64,000 nucleotides of DNA from the NCBI GenBank assembly GCA_024305405.1, contig JAKNDB010000087.1, forward strand, positions 8,248,501 to 8,312,500. The letters are read 5' to 3'. Both the position numbers and the translations under genes were made by a program. The stretch's first letter is position 1; each line of letters begins with the position of its first letter. This document shows, piece by piece, positions 12,361 to 25,536 of the stretch. The notes beneath the pieces are model-generated. The model had not been told where the DNA came from. It saw only the letters and a program-made list of their open reading frames with translations, and did not search any database. The DNA is from Dirofilaria immitis. Its lineage: Eukaryota; Nematoda; Chromadorea; Rhabditida; Onchocercidae.

Positions 12361-15300
12361 GTAACGAATAGAACATTTAAATTTGTAATTTGAAATTTTA
12401 CTTCGCTCAGTGTTTGAGGAAAATATTTTAAACTTCTAACAATTTCTAATTCTTATAAAAATCGTTTTTCTTTCTTTCATTTTTAATATTTAGATAATAA
12501 TTTTTTGATGTGACTGATCCAAGAATTGATAATTTAAGTTGACTACAACTTTTAATTAACTAACTTCTATGCCTAAAATTATCTTATCGCTTGATTCATT
12601 TTGATTCATATTATTGTTATGCAAAATTGTTTTATTTTATCAATTTCAGGGTGTTAAAATTGGTTTTATCATTATCCATTTGTACAATTAAATTGATTTC
12701 ATTTCACTGCAGCATTATAATCATATTACTATGATTTCGTTATAGCATACTATCGAGGTCAAAAATAGGTTGGGAAGTCTTTCAAAAAATCAATATACAA
12801 TTTTTTTTCTTTTGCAAAATTTTATGGAAAAGTTTTATTACGATTATATGAAAATTTGCGAAAGAATGCAAAATTGAGAGAAAAAAGTCGCAGGAAATTT
12901 GTTTGATTTTGGAAAAAGTGAATTTCAGTTCTAAATTTCATATAACTGTTTATTGATTGGCAACAGTTTTGATTAAATTTTTCACCAAACAAAGGTTATT
13001 TATTTAAATAGAAAGAATACGTCAATTATGTCTACTGCATTAATTAGTTCATCTAAATTTCAGGTAATGATACTATTTGTAAGAAATTCAGAAATGAAAT
13101 TGCTATTAAAAATGACATTGTTTTAATTCATAGAAATATTTTAATAAGTGATTATGTTTGTGAAATTCGGAAAATATATTTTCTATATTTCATGACTACG
13201 GAATAAAAAGGAAAACAAGAAAAAAATAAAACGTCAGAGATAACTAAAATTGTATTTTAATTTGAACGTAAAAAATATAAGTCAAGAATTAATGATTAAT
13301 TCATTACTGATATCGTTTAAAAAGTTCCGATAAGTATATAATATCAATAAATCACTAATAAATGGAATAACATTCAATATTTTTTAGCATATATTTGTTT
13401 TTTATTTCTATAAATTTTTTCAATATATATTTCATTTAAATACAGTAATTAAGAGATCTGAAATATCATAAAATCATCTATTTTCTGACAGATGCTTACA
13501 TTCCATATGTTATCTTTTCTCTCTATTAGCAATTCCTTCGTTTTCTTTATTTTATTCAGGAATTACCTAAGTTTACCTAATTAGCGTTTTTAAATCATCA
13601 AATAAAATATCCTAATCAATGGTATACACTTTATTCTTTTTATTTTGAATGGATATTCAAATTAATTCGTTACATGAAAACTAATAGAGTATTTTCATTG
13701 CACATTCTAAATTCTTCGTTCTGAATCTAACCTTGGGGTCACGCTAATCTTGTTTATACTGGTTGGTCAATAATCCTGTTTTGTCTTAGATTCTCAATTT
13801 GATATTATCAGACTATTCTCACACTTCTTTCTCTAAGTTTCTTTGGCATTTCGTACTGATATTATAATTTTGATATTCCAAACTGTTTCTTGAAAGATCA
13901 GTTTCCAATTTCAAAATTTATTCGTATTGAAAAATATAAATAAAACATTTTCCGCTTAAAATAGTTTATGAATGAAATTGGTTATTTTGATGAATGAAAA
14001 ATGAAAATCTGTAGAATTATTCTAATTTTACTATGGCAAATGATGCATAATTTTTAAACAATTTTAATTTTCTAAAATAAAACTCTTATTTGTTACTATT
14101 ATTATTCATCATTATCTTTATTATTTTTTGCTACTTTAACTATTTATGACGAAATCTGAAATTTCGAATAAGTATAATTATAAATGACTGTTATGCTTTG
14201 TAAATATTTATGCAAATTTAAATTTATCAGTGGAAATTTTAATGCGCTTTTGTAAAAGTGATGGTTCAAGTAACTCCTCAATATTAAATTATCATAAATG
14301 TTAACATGAATAATATTACCACCAATTGACAATTGCTATTATGGTTAATGTGGGAAATATAATCGAAGACTAACGAATTAAATTAATTGCATGTTTCAAT
14401 GGGCAACTATAATTTTTGATGATATTTGGAATATTTATCATTAAATTCAGCACCTCATCATCTTTAACTTTTCATTATAATTCTCTTGTTTCATAACATT
14501 TATTTTCTAATTCAATTCACTTCTTTCAATTTCAGATTTAGAATAGCAGTTGACAATAAAAATAATTATCAGACTTCATCATAAATAATAAGTAAATAAG
14601 TACTTACTAAATGATTATAAAGAAGTTTTGAATGAACTTTTTAAAATAGGTCACCAAAATCTAAGATTTTAATTTCGATGATTACGAAAAATGAAAACTT
14701 TTATCTAAAATAATATAATAGTAACTTTGCCTGATGAAATTTTTGGTAAATAAGAAGAGGAATGGAAAAATCAAGACATTATAAAATTCTCATCTGAAAT
14801 TTAAAGTACAATATCTTTATTATTTCAGGTAAATCATTATTAATTAAATTTACAGCTACGAACATTTCTAATACTACATAAAAATTATCAGAAAAATCTC
14901 GAAATTAAAATCAGCTGCACTAAAATGATTATTTAACATTTCATTTCCAGATTTTAATTTTATATTCCTTTATTTCGTCGTTTATATTTACTAAGGAAAT
15001 GCTTACTAAATGAATATTGAATAAACAAATCATATACAAGGAAAAATGGAAAGAATTATTTGTCGGATGAATAATTAATCGTATTGATTTTTACAACAAC
15101 AGTCACAAAACTGAAAATAATTATAAAATAATAATAGTTTTATCATTTCAGATATAATTAATGTTGATTATACATGCCAATATGTATATTATTTGAACGC
15201 TGAAAAAAGTATAAAAATATAAGTCGCATTTTGAAAACATAGCATAAAATAAAAATTCAATTCAAATGAGTCAAAAAATGATATTTCAACAAATTTTAAT

Positions 15301-16229
15301 AAATATTTGAAAACATTAAACTGTTTTTTTCATGTATAAAAATGAATGAAAAAAATTTTTTTAATATCCATAATAATGTTTCAGCAAAATAGCAAATATT
15401 TACAAATAATATTTTCATCCATTTTTATTTATGATATATTATATTATAATTAGTAGTGAATTAATTTATCAGACTTAGTATTGAATTTCATAAGGCATAA
15501 CAATTACAGTGTATTCTATCATTTCTATCTTAAATTTCAATCTATATTCCGTTTTACTTTCTAATTTCTTATTTCATTTTTTTGAACTTAACTTATCTCT
15601 GTTACTCAGTTTTTATTCCATCTGATCTTTAATTTTTGCTAACTAATATACTGAAATTTTATTATAATTGTCCATTTTCTTTTTGCCACCATTTTAAAAA
15701 TTTCACTTTTATCTCAGGAATTTTTGTGTGCATTTGTTTCTTATAATTTATTGCTAAGAAAACAATTTAGTAACAATTAATAAAATCCATTTTTACTTTC
15801 CTTTTTACTTTTTCTTTTTATTTTTTCTTACCATTGTGTTTCGGCTAATGTAATCGAAAAATTAGTTTTTGAACAATTATTCAAAAAATTTATCAAACGA
15901 ACTCGAATAATTCAATTTGCCTGTCTGTTAATGACTTAATCCATAAATTAAGTATATTATGTGAAGTTTAATTATATCAAATCATAATAGAATTATAAAT
16001 ATTTCTAATGTTTCCTGAGAATCTACTCGAATTAATTTAAACACACAAATTTAATTATCCATAAACTATTTAACTGATAAATTAATTAGATTGTACTAGA
16101 ATCATAAAACTTTATAATATTATGGAATGAATCGTGATAATTTTAAAATATTGGTTTGAATAATTCAAATAGTATGCTTTATTTTAGTACTTATTATTTA
16201 TAAATGACCAGTTTTGGTTAACGGTGATG

Positions 16230-16260
16230 CAACAACAACAGCAACAACAACAACACAACA
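16230..16260. repeat. CAA/CAG-type tract in the 5' leader of the fusogen gene
   Basis: A short imperfect CAA-repeat tract about 100 bp upstream of the proposed ATG. It is probably in the 5' untranslated or promoter region. Confidence 0.8.
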
Positions 16261-16361
16261 GACTGTGACATTAGCGCATTGAGAAATTTACCATCAATCG
16301 CGTTTACATTTAAGATCCACAATCTACGAGGATAGCTCAGTGACCGCTAAGAACCCTTCAG

Positions 16362-19300
16362 ATGTCTATCATCAACATAAATTTCTATATTTTGTAAGTG
16401 AAAGTCCACTTAGAAGGTCATTTCAACGTCCACTTTCATATTCAAACAATCTGTATCTTTTAATAGCAAACTCCTTATTCTTATGTAATACTTGCTTAGA
16501 AATAAGTATGATTATAATTGCAATATAAATAATTGAATCAATCGACAAAATAAACTTCGTATTTTTCTTATAAAGAATCGGAATCTTAGTATTGACATAT
16601 CAGATGAAAGAAGAAATGCAAAAAGATAAAGTGATAATAATTGATTAGGTATGAAACAATTTGAGAAATAAAAGGAAAAAATTGCTGATTGAAACATTGT
16701 AAAAATTCAATTTCAAATGGAAGTAATTTGAATAAATAGTCTTTGAATATTCGTTAGTTTATGCAAATCCATTGCTTAAAAAAGCTCTGTTTAAATTTAA
16801 TTTATAGCAAATGTTTGAATTCTTCTAAACGAAATTATTGATTAAAATTTCATTTAATTTCTTTTATCTTTTTCCAAAAAGAACAAAAATAGATGAAATA
16901 AATCGATACTAATATCAATTTTAGGTTGTTCATGCTGCTACGGAAGCGAATAATTTGCGGTACATTAACGAATGAAGTGCATTGCACCCGAATAACACCA
17001 ATTCAGGGTAATGCAGCAAATATGGATGATTCTGGAAAACGGATTCAAGAAATTAGTACAACTGTTGCTGATTTAACACTTAAAGAAACATTATGTCTTA
17101 ATTTTTCGGTATGAAGAAAAAGAAAATTCATTTACAATTTCTTGATATAATCAAAAACGAATGAAATGAAAAAATGTTTGCTAAATTTTTAACAAAATAT
17201 CAAAAAAATTTACATTTTTAAAGATTTACAAATTTATTTTCTTTTTAACTGTCAGAGAATTAATTATGAAAAACTATTAAAAAAGTATAATACTAATGAA
17301 GGATGGAATGAGAGTAGAAATGCATACAATCGAATATGTTCGCATGGAGCAACAATTCCCGATATCCGCATCTTATAAATTTGGAATTCCACTAATTACA
17401 ACAGCATGTATTTGTGATTGCGCTGGCGCTGAAGAATATTGTAGTGTGGATGATTACAAATATAAGTAATATATTAAGATAAAATAATCCTTTTATCATT
17501 CGTTGAACTTACGAAAAGTATCGAATTTTCTTTACGAATCAATTTAAAATATGATTTAACCTCTAATCATAAGCTATTAACTTGATAATAAATTTTAAGC
17601 TAAAAACACATATTAGAATATCAAAATCATTAATATATGACTTAAAAAGAAATTCAATTTATTTTTTTCACAACATGTGATCGTTAAAAAAATAAATACA
17701 TGATAAGAATAAATTGAATCGAATGCGATTTTGTGATAATTAAATTAAATCAAGTTTTATATCGCAAAAACAAAAATAAATATTTGAGTACTGAAAATAG
17801 GAACTGTACGAAGAATTACGTTTGCTACCGGACTTATCATGCGCATCAGTCAAGTGGCGGTTGTTTAATGTCATCGAAAAGTGAAGTTTGTTGTGAAGTA
17901 GCAATCGAACCATATGAGGTATTGCTTTAGAAATCATTCATTAACATTTCAAATGATTTATATATTTCGATTCTTGATTTGTTTGTTTTGTATACATATT
18001 TATACTTTTACTCATTTTACTTATATATTTTTCTCATATATTAATCATATCCTCAATATTATTAATCTGTTTCTTCTGGTTTAATTATTTCTTTTATTAA
18101 AATATATATTTATATTTGTCCTCCTTTTGTTTATATTTTTTATTTTACATATATTTGTATCTATACCCGCTTTATATATAACATATATCTATTTTACTTA
18201 TAACATATATACATACATGTTGTTTTTAATATATTATAGTTATTTAAGTTATTTTCTGTTACTATTATTGACCTGACCTTGTTTATAGTGAGTTATTCAT
18301 ACTTATATGTTTTTTATTTATTTCTTGTATTTCAACTTAATTTTTAAATATTTATTCTCGAAAAAAAATCGAAATATTTTTCTTGTTACTACAAATGATT
18401 AACTTACAAAGATGTTAAAATTCTTTCTTGTACAAATGATAGTAAATTGTCTTCAATAACTTTGTTAAAATTTAACATTCCAAAACGAATTATGCCTTGA
18501 TCTCTTGACGAGTTGAATATAATCCCTTTACTTTTAAAAGTTTATATATATCATTATCATCTTATAATATTATGCCTGCATGTCAATTTCATTTCTTTAA
18601 CAGGGGAAAACTTATACGGCCGTGAAATTAACTCAGCCAGATACTGTAATCATTTTGCGACATCGCATTTATGAAAGAGTATCGAATCGATGGACTGAAG
18701 CAGCTTCTGAAGAATTTGAAGCAGTTGTTAATAAGGGTCTTCTAAAATGGAAACAGTTGATAAGCGACAGGTTTAATTCAGTTATCAATCAAATATTATT
18801 TTTGATATCTTTTTGATGATAAAACTGATATATTGATTGTAAATATTGAAAAAGCACAATTTAAAAGATGTTTGAGTATTCAGATATTTTTCATATTTAA
18901 ATATATTTTGAATAATTTTAATGCAATTGAAAATTTTATTTTTGCGTGAAAATTGCTCATTTTCTTGATTATCAAATATTTTTCGCAGTTGGAAATACGA
19001 ACTACAACAGGTCGAGTAATGCGTGAAATGTTAAGCGGAATGTATTATTTTTCAAATGATAATCGAGTATTGATGATGGGTATACGATTAAATGAACCTA
19101 CCGAAAGTGACATTCATAAGTTGGGTTGGTTACGAAGAAATGATAATTCATGGCTGATACGCAATGGAATTATAAAATTACTGATTCTCAGGTATATCAA
19201 CTAAATTATATTTAAAAAAAAAATAAAAATAAAATTTCAAGACGAAAAATTTTTTGAATTCTTTTTCCTAATTAAATTGAAATTAACTGAACGAAAATTT

Positions 19301-21157
19301 TTTGATCGAATTTAGAAAAATTTTTACAATTTCATTATTTATAGCACATAACAATAGAAAATTGTAAAGGGCAACGTTATTTAACTCGATATAATGCGGA
19401 ATATTTTATAACTTATGGTGATCATATCACTGATCTTGATCTTGGCCATCCAGTAGATGAACAAAATTGGATTGAAAAAGCAGAAATTTTAACTGATAAT
19501 CGAGCAGTACGAATTATTCATGCTGAAGGCACTGTAATACATGTTATCGTTAGTAGTGGTACCAGGTAATTTAGGCTAAATTGATTTCATCATATTATAT
19601 AATTTTAGCATTTAAAAAAAAAAACTTTTGTATAATAAAATGCTACGAATTAATTTTATTAAGAATATGTATATATCAGTAAATTTATTCACAAATTTGT
19701 CAGTTTTATAAGTCTTCTGATCCGCTTTTCCGTTAAATATAATTCAATTATTTTGAGTTTTATCTACTTATTTGTAAAATACACGTACAAATTGTTTTAA
19801 ATTTTCAAATCATTTTAAAATATTTAAAACATTAGTTTTAATTTTTAATTATTGGTATGATGTAATAACTAATAAATCCTTTTTAAGACCCATTATTATA
19901 CGACATGCTTCACATTTGTTGACATTCAATGGAACAATTCGTATGGATGAACAATCAAATCGTTTCCTGAATCTTACTATTTTAGTAAGTTATTAGCACA
20001 ATTAATTAATCAATCATAAATTGAAATATAAAGCGCAACGATGAATATCTTTTAGCTAATAAGCATTTCTAACTAAGCTCTTGCTAAAAGAAATTACTTA
20101 AGTAGTTCAAATAATTTTAGAACTTCGTTATTATTCTTCTGATTTATACTAATTAAATCTTAGTTTAATTTTTATTTTTATTGAAATATTTGTGACTTTT
20201 TTTTCGTCAGATTTCCTTTTCTGTTTCTTAAAAACTTGTCATAATATCCTTAAAGACAAAAAAACCTAACAGTGACAATTATTTTTGTTTTGTTAAATTA
20301 TCGATCGTTTTGATTTCTTGAAATCATTATTCAAATTATGTCCGCTATTTCAGCAAAAAAACTTAAAATTTTTTATAGGGTGGTAAAGGAACATTAATTG
20401 GCTACGTACATCGATTTGCAGATAAATCAAGTACTGATTGGAGTTTCAGTATAGAAATTGGTACAGCAACAAGAACAAAATTTATAGCAACAATAAGTGG
20501 CATTCCGCCGGGAATAACTTCGGATAGATATATATGTTTACAGCCAGCTGGTGATGCAAATGCAGAGCAATGTAAATGGTTAAAGTAAGTTAAACATTAA
20601 AAAAATGAAGCTAATTGTAATTCATATTGAAAGAAGAAATAAATTTAAATTTTTATTTCATTAAATTTTTACTTTGTTAGCCAAAGATTTGTTCTATTAT
20701 ATATTACACATTTACGTCTACATATTTCTCAATAATTTTTTTCCTAGCAAATTTATGTTTGCTACATACATCCTTAATAATATAATAATGCTAATTTTTA
20801 TTTCACAATTATATATTCAAATGCTAATTTATTGATTTAGTATGATTTAGATATGAAGCATCACCGTTACGAGAACGGCATATGGCACATCGTTGGCAAG
20901 TAGGAATTGGTAATTGTCCAGGATGTAATGAACGTGGTATCGAAAATTTTTTGCTTAAACTTGATCCGCGAGAATGGTTTGATGGCTTGAATTCAACTAC
21001 CGAAGCAGTTACATGTGCTTTAGAAATAGCTCTTATTATAGTAAGCATTTTAGCTACCGTATTAATATGCACAAAATGTATTATTCCATTAGCTAGATGT
21101 ACAATTTCATTGAGTAAACCACCCAAAAATAGTTTTCAATTTGTGATAATCAATTAA
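16362..21157 (+). CDS. aff-1/eff-1: EFF-1/AFF-1-family cell-cell fusogen
   Basis: Family role: a type I membrane glycoprotein that drives nematode cell-cell fusion, structurally related to class II fusion proteins. Ten exons: 16362-16393, 16925-17108, 17256-17465, 17801-17918, 18604-18770, 18989-19191, 19345-19565, 19888-19984, 20379-20584 and 20851-21157. Joining exons 1 and 2 creates the signal peptide MSIININFYILLFMLLRK. The ectodomain is cysteine-rich, with CICDCAGAEEYC in exon 3 and CYRTYHAHQSSGGC then CCE in exon 4. Near the end come CPGC and a single membrane anchor (ALEIALIIVSILATVLIC) with a short tail of about 27 residues. Length is about 580 residues, as expected for AFF-1. The short tail favours AFF-1 over EFF-1, but I cannot separate the paralogues with certainty. 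Phases agree except at three points, where homopolymers appear short: A-run 17279-17284 (two bases), GGG 18735-18737 and AAAA 19174-19177. Adding bases there restores the family sequence and the next splice phase. The third exon could alternatively start at 17302 without the first correction. Sequencing error is more likely than decay. Confidence 0.85.
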
Positions 21158-22556
21158 TTTGATTAATTCAATTTTATTTCAAAAGATTAACCTATACTTT
21201 TAATAATCTTTGATCTTTCGATAGTAATTTGAAAATATTTCTTATTATAGAGCATTCATTATACTGTGCCTTATTGATTGATAATTGATATTGATATATC
21301 ACTTTATCTTTTGCTAATTGCCTTTTGAACGCATATTATCATCAGTATTTCATTTTATTATATCAAAGTTTTATAAAAATTGCGTATTATCTATCACACC
21401 TCAATTTATTTGTTTGCTCAAATAACATTAGCCATAAATCATCGTAATTTTTATCTAATTTTGATCAAAAATTTTCTAATTTTGAAAATCAAATTTTTGA
21501 TAAGATTAATGGTCAAAAGTCATAATTTTGCAGTAATTAGTGATACTTCCGGTGATATCAATACATTTTGATCGGCCTTTTAAAAGAATTCCTGTGTTTT
21601 ACGATTTTACTAACATCATGAGGCTGTACAATTTTGACAGTATTCTTGCAATGCTGTATTAGTGCATTATTTGTTATTCTTTCAATGACATCAATGAAGA
21701 ATTTATAAAAATTTATATAAAATTTCAATAAAATTTTGAAATAAAGCACTGTGAATCAAAAATCTTATTGTTGGACAATGTCCTTTTTTAAGGAAAAAAA
21801 ACAGTTTTTTCCAGATATCGAAATTTTAAATTAATTTCTCATTTAAGAAATGAGTGTCATTTCATTTTTGAAGAATTCTTTCCTTGCCGAAAAATTTTCG
21901 TTGTTATAAAATTTTCTATGCATAACAAAATTTGACAGCTTTTCAAAATTCAAAAGTTTTGTTTGTTATTAAGATTATTGTTATTATATATGATTGTTTT
22001 TTAGCATTATTTAGAAATATGAATAAAATATTAGTAATTTTAATTTTTCCATGTTAAATGAAACTTCAATTATTTAAAATTCTTTGCCATCTACTTTTGG
22101 AAATGTTGCTATCATTAACGAGAAAATAAGTAAATTATTATTGATCAATCATTGAATAAAAAAGGGATGAGAAATTTAAATTAAGAAATAAAATCATAAT
22201 TTGAATAAAAAAATTGTGGCATAGAAGGTGAATTATAAAGAATTTAAATCAAATTTAATTGGAAAAAAATTATTTTATTCGTTCATTTTCCTTTTGATAT
22301 ATCAGCAAAAATTTCTGAATATAATATTACATATATATATATATATATATTCAACAATAAGGAAATTTGAATAATTAATAATTTCTAATTGGTGCAATAT
22401 GATGATATCATTTCCTGCTGCTTGCAAAAATGGATGATTTGCAATATTGGCTAAATTCATCTATTTATTTAATTGATGAAACTTTATTTTTTTACATTAG
22501 ATATTTTACATGGTTCCTGTTGCAGCTTTTATATTTAAAAATTTCTCATCAATTGT
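21158..22556. other. Intergenic AT-rich DNA
   Basis: This is 3' flank of the fusogen gene. I see no supported gene. It contains an (AT)10 tract at 22331-22351. The short ORFs here are explained by base composition. Confidence 0.6.
22331..22351. repeat. (AT)10 dinucleotide tract
   Basis: Perfect AT alternation in intergenic DNA. Confidence 0.9.
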
Positions 22557-24802
22557 TCATTTTTTATTTTTCGTATTTAATTTTTTCGGTACAAAGGTAT
22601 TTCTAGCTACTTTCTGCATTGCATTAACTTTTTCTATCGGGTTTTCCTAAAAAATGAAATTAATAAGTTTTTTCTTAAACATTCAGTAGATATAATAAAA
22701 GGAATGAATTCTTTAAATAAGTTTATTAAAAAATTACAAATACTCTATTTTTTTACGCACTTTACAACGTCATATGATTCTACATATTAGGCAAAAGAGT
22801 GGTCTAATAAATTAGAAATAAAATCATTAAATTATTTTCGTAGAAATATTTTCTATTATTTACGAGAATTTTATTAATTCTCATTTTTTGTTAATATTCC
22901 TCGTAATTGTTCGATAGAAATTGCGCTAATTTTGAAAATACTTATCAAAGTAAAAATGAATGAAATATTATGTATGAATTGCATGTTACAATGCATATTA
23001 TCATTATTAATAATAATATTAATATCATTATTATTACTATCATTATTATTACCACTATTATTTTTATTACTATTGATACGATTATTAAAGATACTGAAGT
23101 ATTTGATAAATAACAAAACATTCATTTTTTGCTTTTTTCGATTTGTTAAGTCTTAGATTGAGTGAAATTTTTTAGGACGAATTTTATAATTTAAAGAAGA
23201 TCAAGCCTTTGATAGAATATATGAAATTTTAAATGGGATGAATTTTTTAATTTGTTAAAATTTTAGCTAGAATTTTTAAAATTAATACCATATATTTTTC
23301 AACATATGATTGTGGATTAGCAAAATATGAACTATCCAAAATAGGCGCTTGATAATAATTACATTGTTTACGCCTATATTTTATTATCATTATAAAGGCC
23401 AAAACAGAACGTGTTATACAAATTGCAATTATTTCCAAAAGTACACAAGTAAACGGTATTTGTATTATCTAAATGAAAAGACGGGATATATTAAAATTAT
23501 TTAAAAACTTTTAAAATGTAATATCATGCAACTAGTGAAAGTTTTTTAGAACAGAATTTATTTGCATTTTTTAAGACAATACGAATTGATAAACCAAATT
23601 AAAACTTTTTAATTAAGTCAAAATTTATTTGTAAGATAAACAGATCAGAACTCTTTTATTGACAAAAAAATAATGCAGCATACTTTTTTGATAAGAAAGA
23701 AAAGAAATATATAAAATTAAAAAGAAAATATGGCAATCGAATCTGGGTAATAAAATAAATAATCTATTTGCATATTTTTAAAGTATTATCGAATACAAAT
23801 CAATTAATTTAATAAAACACAAAGTGCAAACCCATTGTTCAATTATTTGATGCTCTGCAATGTGATACATTTTGTCTGAAGCAAATCAGCAACCGTTTAA
23901 TGCCATAAAATAATTTCACTGAATGAAATTGGCAAAACTGCATTAATTTAAAAACAAAAATAAATAATAATATTTGTAATTTAAAATTTTATCAAACTCT
24001 GTCGATAAATTCGTAATTTTTTTGTCCCAATTTTTTTGCTTCAATTAATAATTTGGAAGATATTAAAATTTATAAACAATTTGATTCGCACCGTATTTTT
24101 GAATATTTCCTACGGAAAATTTAAATTGTTTCTACATAAATTTCAAATTTTAATAAAATATTAATGCAAGCATTTAAGTTGAAATGTTGAAATATTTAAG
24201 TTGAAATATTAAAGTCAATTTCGTTAAATGAAGGATATTATCAATTTGAATATTCCATTGAAAAATACAAATTTCGTCACATTGATGATTTTCAAATTGA
24301 AAAAAACAATAGATTTTAACAATTGAGATTTTTTAAATTTAGAAAAAATTATGAATTATTTTCATATATATGGATTGTTTTTTTGTTATTTTCATATATA
24401 TGGATTCAAATACTTTCGGTGATCTAGCATATTATAATTATAGCAAATGTTGAATTATTAAAAACTACTCTTTCAACATTTTCCAAGTTTAATTTCCATT
24501 TCAACATATTGTCGGAGAATTCGATAATATAAAATGTTTCATGGTATAAATCCGACGAAATAAGCAAAGAATTTCATATGGTAGAAATCTGTAATATCTG
24601 TCAAACAAATCATTTATCCAAATCTCAGTACAAAGGCTTCTTGTTCTTCCATCTTTCGATCTGCTAATAAAACTTGTATGACATTATTGAGCCATACATT
24701 TATAACACGATCTTTTAACATGCTCTTGCATGTTTGAAATATTGTTTGAACGAAGGTCGTGAATCAGCGATATAAAAGGGAGCTTCTCGGGGTTGACTAG
24801 TC
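22557..24802 (-). CDS. Unrecognised membrane protein, 3' half
   Basis: Six exons on the - strand have matching splice phases in sequence: 24802-24720, 24663-24632, 24588-24506, 23918-23869, 23468-23289 and 22646-22557, ending at TGA 22557-22559. Each has a proper acceptor (for example AAATACAG, TATTACAG, TTTCATTTAG). The product part is about 157 residues. It starts with a soluble stretch (LVNPEKLPFISLIHDLRSNN), then an Arg/Lys-rich part (LFRRIYTMKHF, GIKRLLICFRQN), a long hydrophobic segment within exon five (FTCVLLEIIAICI onward), a polar tail with tyrosines (YRRKQCNYYQAPILD) and a very basic C-terminus (FVPKKLNTKNKK). The upstream exon has not been found; an open stretch near 24.9 kb does not join in phase. 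The hydrophobic segment resembles the last helix of tetraspanins, but the hallmark CCG motif was not found, so I leave it unnamed. A 32-bp segment at 24078-24109 also looks exonic but does not fit the phases. Confidence 0.5.
24356..24406. repeat. Direct repeat, two 21-bp copies
   Basis: The 21-bp sequence TTATTTTCATATATATGGAT(T) occurs at 24356-24376 and 24386-24406, separated by a T-rich 9-bp spacer. It lies in an intron of the - strand membrane-protein gene. Confidence 0.9.
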
Positions 24803-25536
24803 CTGTATTTTCAAGTATTGTTTTAGGCAGTGGTTACTCAGTCATTTAACTCACTCAAAGATTGATACTTTACATTTAATCTAACTCTGTTGCACGAAAT
24901 CCATCCCTGATGCAACCAAATGATCAATTTTAATCGTGATGTTATCATTTGATTCTGTTTCACCTTTCACCTTGTTTATAAAAAACAAACTTCTAACTTA
25001 ATCCATCCTTTTCTGCATCCTAACTTTTTATTACGTCTGACTTGTCGCATTCGATTAAAAAAATTTCGTTTTTTCTCTTGTAATATTTTTGCCGAACTGG
25101 AAAAAGAGGTGCGAACGATTAAGAAAAAGTTTTAAACATTATATTCAACATTGATGGAAATGTTATATAAAATTTAATTTTTCGTTTTTTTTTCGTTTAT
25201 TTCAATATAAGGCCCATTCATTTTTTTCATTATTTTTCTTCTTTTTTTTGATTTTTACAAAACTTCTTTCGTTTTCCCGCTTATTTCAGCATGAAAATAT
25301 ATTTTATTTTTTAGAGATAACACAAAATTTTATTAAATAAATACATCGATTTTAATGAATTATTATTTCGTTAATATTGTTTTCTATTTCACAACAATAA
25401 ACACGACACTTTTATTAATGAGAAATATTCGCTAATAAAACTTGAAATTACGGAAAAATTATTTAATAAAACTGCAAGAAATTAATTTAAATTTATTTTT
25501 TAAAAATAAACAAAAATTAGCGAATCATTTACACAG

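Larger units (their letters stand above)
4249..16229. other. Gene-poor AT-rich stretch of about 12 kb
   Basis: No gene could be assembled here on either strand. The DNA is very AT-rich, with many homopolymer tracts and stop codons in all frames. It holds an ATGT microsatellite (9844-9875), a GAT-type trinucleotide tract (10724-10795), a short open stretch at 9474-9668 with no recognisable content, and two less AT-rich islands (8015-8260 and 12181-12360) listed separately. Part of it may be 5' regulatory DNA of the fusogen gene that starts at 16.36 kb, or unrecognised long introns. Confidence 0.6.

Noticed and set aside
20824..21126. 100-codon - strand ORF
   Set aside because: Antisense shadow of the last fusogen exon.
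22932..23156. Leu/Ile-rich + strand ORF of 74 codons
   Set aside because: Produced by an ATT/ATC trinucleotide-rich tract and not bounded by splice sites.
24717..24734. Inverted repeat AACATGC-TCTT-GCATGTT as an operator-like site
   Set aside because: It straddles the donor of the same - strand exon and has no supporting promoter context.
24771..24778. TATAAAAG on the + strand resembling a TATA box for the dehydrogenase exon
   Set aside because: It lies inside a - strand coding exon (24720-24802) with good splice signals and phase, so the match is best explained by codons for Pro-Phe-Ile.
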